Shown: positions 1-5,432 of the stretch, piece by piece
How positions within the stretch are numbered: the first letter of the stretch is position 1
Layout of the letters: each line of letters starts with the position of its first letter
Source: CAYHWW01 sp964360145
Lineage (GTDB): Bacteria; Bdellovibrionota; UBA1018; CAYHWW01
Reading direction: 5' to 3'
Length of the DNA: 5,442 nucleotides
Assembly: GCA_964360145.1 (NCBI GenBank)
Contig: CAYHWW010000219.1
Coordinates: 1 to 5,442 of the forward strand
The notes under the pieces: model-generated
Told to the model about the DNA's origin: nothing
Databases searched by the model: none
The model's input: only the letters and a program-made list of their open reading frames with translations
Program-made: the position numbers and the translations under genes

Positions 1-1
1 T

Positions 2-3000
2 TACTACGCCCACATCACCGAAGATCATTTTTTCCAGGCTCTCTCTGTTGTTGATAGTGCTCATGCTTCCATCTACACTTTGTGGCAGCTCCACGGACGG
101 GTGGGTGCCCACCACTCCCCCCGCTGGACGGCGGAGCGATTCCATCGCGAATTCTACCAGCTCCCGCAAGATCGCCGCAGCACGCTCTTACCCCTCGGTG
201 ATCGCAGTGGTGACAGCGCGCTACGCAACACTATGCCTGAAAGCATCGTGGAGTATGGCAAATGGCTCATTGCCCATCACCCCGACGACATCAGGGCCCT
301 TTCCGAGGTTGCCCACTGGTCACCTGCGGCAGAGACCTTGATCGCTGGTCATTTTCTTTCGTCAAACTCGCAGCTGCCACCCTTTGAGCGGGGGCTAGAC
401 CTCTGTTCACGCCTTCATGAATTAAATGACTATTATTTCATCAGGGGCCCGGGCCTGTCCGCCCTCCATGAATATCAAGCCATGGGCGTCAACGACCGCC
501 TGAGTTTTCTCGCGGGTCTGCAGACGAGACACATAGAGCATTCGGCTCTCACTTTGAGCTACACGATTCCAGAAAACTCATACACTGAGTTGCGGAACAC
601 CAAACTCCACTCCCTAGCGAACGACGAGCTGAGACAGGTACGCGACTACCTCCAACGTGGGGATTTCACCTCGCCTCTACGCATCGGGGGGGAAACGGTG
701 AATGACGAAACCATGGCCCGCCTGTTCCACTCCGAGTTCAATGTGATGAGAAGAAGGACCGTGGAGCCGCTCTTTGAAACACTGTGGGCCCGGGGGGAAC
801 GCAACCCCGCCATTCGTACTATTCTAAGTACCTTGCCCGCCCATAGTCTGAAGTACGAGAGCAACATCACGACCCTGCTGCGCTACCAGGTGGACCAGGG
901 GCTTGCTCGCCTCCGTGGCGGTAACCTCACCGTGCCAGCCCCCGAAGGCATCAGGCCTGAGGTGGCCGTGGTGGCCCACACGGTGTCTCAGTCCCTGGGC
1001 CAGCATGCCTCCCGAGGTGCCGCCTACCGCATCGTCCGCGAATACCAAGGGCGGCTGCGCACGGATCGGGCGGAAACCCTTTACCTCGATGCCCTGCGCC
1101 CCAATGCCAGCAACTGGGCCTCGGAGCGGGGCATCGCCGCCATCGATGCCCCCACCGCACTGGCTCAAACCATCCGAACCACCAGCGAACGACGGGCGCT
1201 GCTGCTTTATCTCATTGGTGAGAGGCCGGATCCCCAGGTTCTCTTGCGCAGTGTCAGCGCCCATATGGTGGGAGATGCCATGGAGAGAGCAAACATGAGT
1301 ACGCCTAAAGGCACTGAAGCTGAAGCCTTGGAAGTGGCGCGGCGCCACTTCACGGATGCCCACATCGCGCTGCGCACCTATGCCCTCCAATCCCTTCTTG
1401 ATGAGCAGCACGGCCTCATGGTTGACGCCCCATCACGCCAGGGGGTCATCGATGTCATTCTCGGTGAATACGCATCGGACCGCGTTTACCGCGGGATCTT
1501 TGAAGCCTACTTAAACGCCCATTCCACAGCGGAACAACGCGTGGTGCTTGCCCACATCTTGGCGAGCTTCACGGAGGGGACCACCAGCACCCGGGGGCGC
1601 AGCCGCGGCGCCACGCTACGAGCTATACTGGAAGCCATGGGGCCCTTCGGCGTCAAGGTGGGGCAATTCCTGCGCTCCAGCGGCCTGGTGTCCGCCGACC
1701 TGCGGGCGGACCTGGAGCACCTTTTCAATAATGCCCTGGAGCCCGACCGCATCGACGTCATAGACCGAGTCCATGAGCTCGTCGGCCCCGAGCTCGCGCC
1801 CCGCATCACCCTGGGCCGCATCATGGGGAGCGGCTCTCTCAACGTGGTCGTGGAAGCCACCATCGCGCCCGCCGCCGCCCACCTCGCTGAAGCCCCCCGC
1901 CATGTGGTGCTGCGCCTCCAGCGCACGCGACTGCTCGGCATGGTGGGCAATGAGCACGCTCTTTGGAATCACACCATCGCGGCCTTGCAAGCATCCACGG
2001 ACCCTGACGTGCGCCACGCTGGTGATGGCCTCCACGAAGTGGCCACGGCGGTGATGAGCACCTTGCACGCGGAAGGCAGCGAAATGAACCTGCACGGAGA
2101 GGTACTCCTCCATGAAGCCGCTCGCGCCGCCTATGGCGCCGCGCCGGATGCAGAAACGGGTTATCACGTTGACGTCGCCCGCCCGGCTGCTGACATCCAG
2201 GCGCTTTTGCCCCCAGAGCATCGCGGCGCCATCGCCGCCTATGAATTTATCGACGGCACCACCGTGGCCCAAATCACCGACACCGATTTGCGCCGCGGGC
2301 TTGCCCGCCAGATTGTGGAAGCGGAGCTGGCGGCGCTGCTGGATGGCGGCGTCTTCGACCCCGATGGCCACATTGGCAATTGGATGGTGGACGTCAGCCA
2401 TCGCACCTTGCATCGCATTGATTATGGGCAGCTGCGCACGCTCACACCAGAGGAGCGCGCCGCCACCACGCCCCTTTTACGCGCCCTCATGACGCCCATT
2501 GCCACAGCAGAGACCAGCAATGCCTTGGCTGATGCGATGCTGGGGTTGTTCCATTTAGAGGGAGACGCCATGGCCGATGGCCCCACTCTGCGGCGGCGCG
2601 TGGCTGCCATCCTCGCGGACCCGCGCTACCCGGCGGTGGGTGAGATCGCGGAACGACTGTTTTTCATTCGCAATGAACTGCAGCGGATATCGGGGGGCAA
2701 AGTGAGGTTGCGCCCGTCGACCCAGGCCATCGTAGGCAGCATGGGTCGGCTGCAACGCTACAGCGAAACCCTCGGCCGCACTGAGTTCACGGAGCGGCTC
2801 TTGGCACGCCTGCACATGGACCCTGCGACGTTCTGGCTGGAGGCGGCTCGTTCGCGGCTGCCCCGCATGCTCCAGGGGCTCGCCACTGATGTGGCCGCAG
2901 TGGTGAGAAGCGACGGCCGCACACCGACGGATGGCAGTGCCGCCGGTTGCGCACCGACCGCCCGGGCGGGCATTTATCATCGGGCGCTGCGCACTCTCAT

Positions 3001-3013
3001 TCAGGGGCGGTAA
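2..3013 (+). CDS. Large protein with C-terminal diverged ABC1/ADCK/UbiB kinase-like domain (5' end outside window)
   Basis: The frame is open from base 2 to the TAA at 3011-3013 (1003 visible residues), so the true start lies upstream. The in-frame TTG at 80 is not a convincing start. Residues 1 to about 540 are hydrophilic, look helical and are unrecognised. The rest follows the ABC1/UbiB family order: KxGQ-like GVKVGQ (Lys 552, nt 1655), a loop GSGS at 609-612, VVLRLQR (Arg 638 at the usual ATP-binding Lys position), EMN at 694-696 for the ExD motif with Glu 700 following, a hinge-like EFIDG, FDPDGHIGN with catalytic-type Asp 788 and Asn 793, and IDYG with metal-binding-type Asp 807. Family members are ATP-binding atypical kinases, best known from ubiquinone biosynthesis. 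No C-terminal membrane segments like those of UbiB are visible, so it is probably soluble. It is far longer than UbiB (about 550 residues). Substrate and role are unknown; assignment to the superfamily is firm, assignment as UbiB is not supported. Confidence 0.9.
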   Translation, partial: YYAHITEDHFFQALSVVDSAHASIYTLWQLHGRVGAHHSPRWTAERFHREFYQLPQDRRSTLLPLGDRSGDSALRNTMPESIVEYGKWLIAHHPDDIRALSEVAHWSPAAETLIAGHFLSSNSQLPPFERGLDLCSRLHELNDYYFIRGPGLSALHEYQAMGVNDRLSFLAGLQTRHIEHSALTLSYTIPENSYTELRNTKLHSLANDELRQVRDYLQRGDFTSPLRIGGETVNDETMARLFHSEFNVMRRRTVEPLFETLWARGERNPAIRTILSTLPAHSLKYESNITTLLRYQVDQGLARLRGGNLTVPAPEGIRPEVAVVAHTVSQSLGQHASRGAAYRIVREYQGRLRTDRAETLYLDALRPNASNWASERGIAAIDAPTALAQTIRTTSERRALLLYLIGERPDPQVLLRSVSAHMVGDAMERANMSTPKGTEAEALEVARRHFTDAHIALRTYALQSLLDEQHGLMVDAPSRQGVIDVILGEYASDRVYRGIFEAYLNAHSTAEQRVVLAHILASFTEGTTSTRGRSRGATLRAILEAMGPFGVKVGQFLRSSGLVSADLRADLEHLFNNALEPDRIDVIDRVHELVGPELAPRITLGRIMGSGSLNVVVEATIAPAAAHLAEAPRHVVLRLQRTRLLGMVGNEHALWNHTIAALQASTDPDVRHAGDGLHEVATAVMSTLHAEGSEMNLHGEVLLHEAARAAYGAAPDAETGYHVDVARPAADIQALLPPEHRGAIAAYEFIDGTTVAQITDTDLRRGLARQIVEAELAALLDGGVFDPDGHIGNWMVDVSHRTLHRIDYGQLRTLTPEERAATTPLLRALMTPIATAETSNALADAMLGLFHLEGDAMADGPTLRRRVAAILADPRYPAVGEIAERLFFIRNELQRISGGKVRLRPSTQAIVGSMGRLQRYSETLGRTEFTERLLARLHMDPATFWLEAARSRLPRMLQGLATDVAAVVRSDGRTPTDGSAAGCAPTARAGIYHRALRTLIQGR

Positions 3014-3023
3014 TGCCCTCATA

Positions 3024-3096
3024 AAGGCAACCGATGTTGCCTTGCGGTGGCTCATTGACCTCCAATGACTACTGGGAAGGCAACATCGGTTGCCTT
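3024..3096. repeat. Perfect 20-bp inverted repeat with self-palindromic arms between convergent genes
   Basis: The left arm 3024-3043 reads AAGGCAACCGATGTTGCCTT and the right arm 3077-3096 is its exact reverse complement. Each arm is also a hairpin on its own (8-bp AAGGCAAC/GTTGCCTT stem, 4-nt loop CGAT or ATCG). The 33-nt spacer holds a third small hairpin, TCATTG/CAATGA (3052-3057 and 3063-3068, 5-nt loop). The block begins 10 bp after the ABC1-domain gene and ends 16 bp after the purK stop, where a bidirectional transcription stop would be expected. No T-run follows either end, so it is not a textbook intrinsic terminator. Paired inverted palindromes in a gap resemble REP/BIME-type elements. 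The structure is certain; the function is inferred. Confidence 0.8.
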
Positions 3097-3112
3097 CCGT
3101 GGGAAACCGCGG

Positions 3113-4234
3113 TCAACACCACCGTCGCCACTGCGCATCCAACTCCTCAAGGGCGCGCCGTTGTTCCGCCTCGGTGCCGCCCACCAGGTTCACATGGCCC
3201 ATCTTCCGCCCCGGGCGCAGCTCGGTTTTGCCATACCACTGCAGACATGCCGCCTCGGGCAGCACAAGGCCTGGGGCCGCGCCCACATCATGCTTCACGC
3301 CGTCGGGCCCCAGCAGGTTCAGCATGGCGAAACTCTCGGCGGGTTCCGGCGCCGCGGGCTTCTGCCCCCAGAGCGCCAGCCAATGATTCTCAAACTGGCT
3401 CACCATGCAGGCATCCTGGCTGTAATGCCCCGTATTGTGCACCCGGGGCGCGATCTCGTTCACCAAGAGCGCACCATCCGCCGTGAGAAAAAATTCGAGG
3501 GCGTAACTTCCCACCAAACCCACGGCCTCACCCAAACGACGCGCGCTGTCTTGAGCCTGAGCCTCCACCGCGGGGGCAACGCCGAGGCTTGTGGCGGGGC
3601 CGAAGACCTTGTGGCAAACCCCGTAGCGATTTTCAGAAACCACCAGCGGGTAGCAGACGTTGGCACCATTCTCCGCACGGACACAGATCACCGCCACTTC
3701 CCGCTCGAAGGGCACCAATGCTTCCGCGTAGACCTCCACGCCTTTTTCGCGGGCGCGACTTAAAAAAGGCTCCACCATGGACTCCTCCGCGCCAGCGCGC
3801 AGGAGACACGTGCCCAAACCGTCGTAACCCAGCCGCGCCCACTTCAAGGCCATGCCCTGGGGGAAGGTTTTCCAAAGATCACCGCGGGCTTTTTGCCAAG
3901 GGTCTTTCAGCAGCACCCAAGGCGCGGTGGCGATGCCCAATGCCTGCAGCGCCGCTTTCTGCTGCAACTTATCCCCCATGCGCTCCATGGTGTCTAAAGT
4001 CGGCAGGAACCGACACTTCAACCCCGCAGCCGCTTTGCGCAGCATACCGGTGGGGACGAATTCGCTCTCAAAGCCCACAAGATCCACCGTGGTGAGAAAC
4101 TCCCGCAACCGTGGCTCACTCTTTTCATCCCAGCCGCCACCATACACGGCGGGTTCAGAGCCCAGCCAACGCGCCGCATCCGCAAGCATGAGGGACAGCT
4201 GACCGCCGCCCAGGATTCCCAATCTCAGTGTCAT
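3113..4234 (-). CDS. purK: N5-carboxyaminoimidazole ribonucleotide synthase (PurK), ATP-grasp
   Basis: PurK uses ATP and bicarbonate to convert 5-aminoimidazole ribonucleotide to N5-CAIR in cytosolic de novo purine synthesis; PurE then rearranges the product. The 373-residue length is close to the usual 350-380. Motifs in order: GGGQL at 9-13 (N-terminal fold), QK at 93-94, ATP-site Lys 132 followed by GYDG at 137-140, FEREV at 177-181, acidic Glu 248, NEIAPR at 260-265 with HNTGHY at 267-272 (metal and substrate region), and RPGRKMGH at 341-348. The FESEFV stretch at 56-61 departs from the commoner FEFENV. An in-frame TAG at 4238-4240 (complement) lies two codons before the ATG, so this is the first possible start. 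There is no Shine-Dalgarno sequence ahead of it. No purE is adjacent, unlike the common purEK arrangement. The gene diverges from the SDR gene and converges with the ABC1-domain gene. Confidence 0.95.
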   Translation of the reverse strand: MTLRLGILGGGQLSLMLADAARWLGSEPAVYGGGWDEKSEPRLREFLTTVDLVGFESEFVPTGMLRKAAAGLKCRFLPTLDTMERMGDKLQQKAALQALGIATAPWVLLKDPWQKARGDLWKTFPQGMALKWARLGYDGLGTCLLRAGAEESMVEPFLSRAREKGVEVYAEALVPFEREVAVICVRAENGANVCYPLVVSENRYGVCHKVFGPATSLGVAPAVEAQAQDSARRLGEAVGLVGSYALEFFLTADGALLVNEIAPRVHNTGHYSQDACMVSQFENHWLALWGQKPAAPEPAESFAMLNLLGPDGVKHDVGAAPGLVLPEAACLQWYGKTELRPGRKMGHVNLVGGTEAEQRRALEELDAQWRRWC

Positions 4235-4267
4235 GAGCTAGAATGTGTATCATCAACGTTGGTTTTT

Positions 4268-4289
4268 GTAGATCGTTGAGAAAGGGTCA
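4268..4289 (+). repeat. Left terminal inverted repeat
   Basis: It begins GTAGATCGTTGAG and runs into AAAGGGTCA. It pairs with 4500-4521 over 22 positions, 19 of them Watson-Crick, plus two U.G pairs on the plus strand. Pairing stops abruptly outside 4268/4521. Just inside, TGC at 4292-4294 can still face GCA at 4495-4497. Confidence 0.75.
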
Positions 4290-4297
4290 GATGCGAG

Positions 4298-4323
4298 GAT
4301 TTCCGGGCAGGAGCCCGGAAATC
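4298..4323 (+). repeat. AGGA-loop hairpin, copy 1
   Basis: This is a perfect 11-bp stem, GATTTCCGGGC (4298-4308) with GCCCGGAAATC (4313-4323), around the tetraloop AGGA (4309-4312). The core GGGC-AGGA-GCCC recurs exactly 111 bp downstream, while the outer arm sequence does not. Paired change with a constant loop points to selection on the fold, or to copies of one structured element. Confidence 0.85.
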
Positions 4324-4365
4324 GGTCAGCGAAGCTGCGCCGGAGCGGGACGCGTAGGCGACGGG
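4324..4365 (+). repeat. 42-nt tail repeat, copy 1
   Basis: It matches 4435-4476 at 40 of 42 positions and directly follows the AGGA hairpin in both cases. It contains CAGC-GAA-GCTG (4327-4337), which includes the heptamer GCGAAGC, then GCG-GGA-CGC (4345-4353) and CGT-AGGCG-ACG. These are a run of very short palindromes with purine-rich loops. Confidence 0.85.
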
Positions 4366-4378
4366 AGGAGGAGCCCGG
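4362..4378 (+). repeat. Degenerate third hairpin core with AGGAGGA loop
   Basis: GGGAGGAGGAGCCCGG resembles the hairpin core GGGCAGGAGCCCGG of copy 1 with altered spacing. CGGG (4362-4365) can pair with CCCG (4374-4377) around an 8-nt loop carrying repeated AGG/GGA triplets. It may be a decayed copy of the same unit; the similarity is short. Confidence 0.4.
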
Positions 4379-4385
4379 CGACCAA

Positions 4386-4403
4386 GGCGCACTCATGTGC
4401 GCC
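4386..4403 (+). repeat. 7-bp GC-rich hairpin between the two repeat copies
   Basis: GGCGCAC (4386-4392) and GTGCGCC (4397-4403) are perfectly complementary around the loop TCAT. The flanking CCA (4382-4384) and TGG (4407-4409) could extend it across an internal loop, although TGG overlaps the foot of the next hairpin. Confidence 0.6.
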
Positions 4404-4408
4404 GCGTG

Positions 4409-4434
4409 GCATATTGGGCAGGAGCCCAATATGT
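4409..4434 (+). repeat. AGGA-loop hairpin, copy 2
   Basis: A 10-bp stem, CATATTGGGC (4410-4419) with GCCCAATATG (4424-4433), encloses AGGA (4420-4423). A G.U wobble (4409/4434) would extend it on plus-strand RNA. The outer seven positions on each side differ from copy 1, yet pairing is retained. Confidence 0.85.
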
Positions 4435-4476
4435 GGTCAGCGAAGCTGCGCCGGAGCAGGATGCGTAGGCGACGGG
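4435..4476 (+). repeat. 42-nt tail repeat, copy 2
   Basis: It is identical to 4324-4365 except at 4458 (A instead of G) and 4462 (T instead of C). These two positions face each other across the GGA of GCAGGATGC (4456-4464), so the small palindrome seen in copy 1 is kept. The GCGAAGC heptamer recurs at 4440-4446. Confidence 0.85.
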
Positions 4477-4499
4477 GCGACGAACGACAACGAAGCAGA

Positions 4500-4521
4500 T
4501 GGCCCTTTATCGACGATCTAC
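4500..4521 (+). repeat. Right terminal inverted repeat
   Basis: This is the partner of 4268-4289. It ends in CGACGATCTAC, three bases before the TAGAAT hexamer upstream of the SDR gene. If the element is mobile, its insertion would have reset the upstream region of that gene. Confidence 0.75.
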
Positions 4522-4523
4522 GT

Positions 4524-4529
4524 TAGAAT
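4524..4529 (+). promoter_or_regulatory. Possible -10 element (TAGAAT) for the SDR gene
   Basis: TAGAAT differs from TATAAT at one position and ends nine bases before the SDR ATG. A start about 7-9 bases downstream would give a nearly leaderless message, consistent with the absence of a Shine-Dalgarno sequence. No good -35 hexamer is seen at 16-18 bp upstream, where the right inverted repeat lies. Weak evidence. Confidence 0.25.
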
Positions 4530-4538
4530 TACACTGAA

Positions 4539-5324
4539 ATGAACACGAACAAAACACCCGCGGTGATTCTCACCGGAGCAAGTTCCGGCATCGGACGTGG
4601 CTTGGCCCTGGCCCTTGCGCAGCGCGGCTGCGCCTTGGGCCTCATCGCACGGCGTAAAGAAGAATTGGAAACCACGGCACGCCTCTGCCGTGAGGCCGGT
4701 GCTCCCACCGTGCACACAGAGGTTTGCGACGTGGCGGACATCCCGGCACAGCGCGGGGTTTTGGCAAAGCTCGACGATGCCCTGGGTGGCGCCACCCATT
4801 TCGTCGCCAACGCCGGCGTCAATGTGCGCACGTCGCCCTCGAAAGACAACGGCGACGCGGCGACTTATATTTTCAACGTCAATGTCACCGGCACCGTGGC
4901 GGGCCTTGAATTCATGAAGGGCCGCATGCTCTCCCGCCAATACGGTACCCTCTGCGGCGTGGGCAGCGTGGCCGCCTCCCGGGGGCTGCCCACCGCGGGC
5001 CCCTACTCCGCGTCAAAAGCAGCGCTGCACACCTACCTTGAAGCGCTGGCCGTGGAGACCTCGGGCACGGGCCTCAAGATCTGCACCATCGCCCCGGGCT
5101 ACATCGACACCGCCATGACCCGAGGCGCGCCCCATCCCCAGCCCTTCATGATCTCAGCGGAAAAAGCAGGCCGCGTCTTTGCCAAGGCGCTCATGAACAG
5201 AAAACGTTTCTGCATCGCGCCCTGGCAATTCCGCCTCCCCGTATTCATCCTCCGGGCCATGCCGGACTGGATGTACGAAGCGATCATGGGCCCGCTGATG
5301 CGGTCTTTACTAAGGAGGCCCTAA
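4539..5324 (+). CDS. SDR-family NAD(P)-dependent oxidoreductase
   Basis: This is a 261-residue classical short-chain dehydrogenase/reductase, a cytosolic Rossmann-fold enzyme that oxidises or reduces a carbonyl/alcohol using a nicotinamide cofactor. The cofactor motif TGASSGIG is at 12-19. Arg 38 and Arg 39 after the second beta strand favour NADP(H). CDVAD at 63-67 contacts adenine and NAG is at 91-93. The catalytic tetrad is Asn 115, Ser 143, Tyr 156 and Lys 160 (YSASK), and PG at 186-187 is followed by Thr 191. The C-terminal part (IAPWQFRLPVFILRAMP region) is hydrophobic and aromatic and probably forms the substrate lid or a membrane-touching helix. The substrate cannot be read from the sequence. 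An in-frame TAG at 4524-4526 limits the start to this ATG. No Shine-Dalgarno sequence precedes it. No co-directional gene lies close by on either side within the window. Confidence 0.95.
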   Translation: MNTNKTPAVILTGASSGIGRGLALALAQRGCALGLIARRKEELETTARLCREAGAPTVHTEVCDVADIPAQRGVLAKLDDALGGATHFVANAGVNVRTSPSKDNGDAATYIFNVNVTGTVAGLEFMKGRMLSRQYGTLCGVGSVAASRGLPTAGPYSASKAALHTYLEALAVETSGTGLKICTIAPGYIDTAMTRGAPHPQPFMISAEKAGRVFAKALMNRKRFCIAPWQFRLPVFILRAMPDWMYEAIMGPLMRSLLRRP

Positions 5325-5365
5325 GTATCCGTACATAGATTTGAGGCGAGTTGGGAGCGAGACGA

Positions 5366-5432
5366 GCCGGACGCATCACCAAAACCGGAGGAATAGCCGA
5401 GCTATTTTGAGGATTTTGGTGATGCGTCCGGC
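5366..5432. repeat. Perfect 19-bp inverted repeat with nested hairpin after the SDR gene
   Basis: The left arm 5366-5384 (GCCGGACGCATCACCAAAA) is the exact reverse complement of 5414-5432. The 29-nt interior carries AATAGC-CGA-GCTATT (5392-5406) flanked by GGAGG and TTGAGGA. Beyond the stem, GAC (5361-5363) can pair with GTC (5436-5438) across a purine internal loop (GA facing GAA). It begins 41 bp after the SDR stop and so may end or stabilise that transcript. No T-run follows within the window, so an intrinsic terminator is not proven. A dispersed structured repeat is the alternative. Confidence 0.75.

Larger units (their letters stand above)
4268..4521 (+). other. Candidate structured RNA or MITE-like element with 22-bp terminal inverted repeats
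   Basis: Positions 4268-4289 and 4500-4521 are inverted repeats matching at 19 of 22 positions. Read as plus-strand RNA, two of the three imperfections are U.G wobbles (4277/4512 and 4287/4502), leaving one G/A mismatch (4280/4509); minus-strand RNA would have A/C mismatches at those wobbles. Inside lie an 11-bp hairpin, a 42-nt tail, a GGA-rich degenerate hairpin, a 7-bp hairpin (GGCGCAC/GTGCGCC at 4386-4403), then a second 10-bp hairpin and tail. No convincing protein is encoded. The element occupies most of the divergent purK/SDR gap and ends 17 bp before the SDR ATG. It could be a non-autonomous mobile element (no transposase or clean target duplication is visible), an independent small RNA, or an upstream control region. 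The strand choice rests on the wobble pattern alone. Confidence 0.55.

Noticed and set aside
80..82. TTG as the start of the ABC1-domain gene
   Set aside because: The same frame is open without a stop back to the window edge, and no ribosome site marks the TTG. A 5'-truncated gene is the simpler reading.
824..1411. Open frame of 195 codons on the minus strand
   Set aside because: It is antisense to the large plus-strand gene with no recognisable domain; a shadow of GC-rich codon usage.
1616..2413. Open frame of 265 codons on the minus strand
   Set aside because: It is antisense to the kinase-like domain, which carries recognisable motifs in the plus frame. Long antisense frames are expected in GC-rich coding DNA.
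3024..3096. Integron attC site
   Set aside because: The palindromes contain AAC/GTT, but the expected RYYYAAC and GTTRRRY boxes and the bulged asymmetric stem are missing, and no integrase or cassette gene is present.
3065..3763. Open frame of 232 codons on the plus strand
   Set aside because: It lies antisense over purK, whose motifs fully explain the region. Its first residues come from the intergenic inverted repeat, and the protein shows no family features.
4268..4521. Retron msr-msd or CRISPR array
   Set aside because: Inverted repeats flank hairpins here, but no reverse transcriptase lies in the window. The two repeats at a single 111-bp offset with no regular spacers do not make a CRISPR array.
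4256..4524. ACGTT target-site duplication around the element
   Set aside because: ACGTT occurs at 4256-4260 and 4520-4524, but it is not placed symmetrically outside the inverted repeat ends and is too short to mean much.
4243..4542. Open frame of 99 codons through the purK/SDR gap
   Set aside because: Its product is a translation of the repeats and hairpins, with duplicated RSCAGAG-type stretches. Palindromes and repeats explain the bases better than coding constraint.
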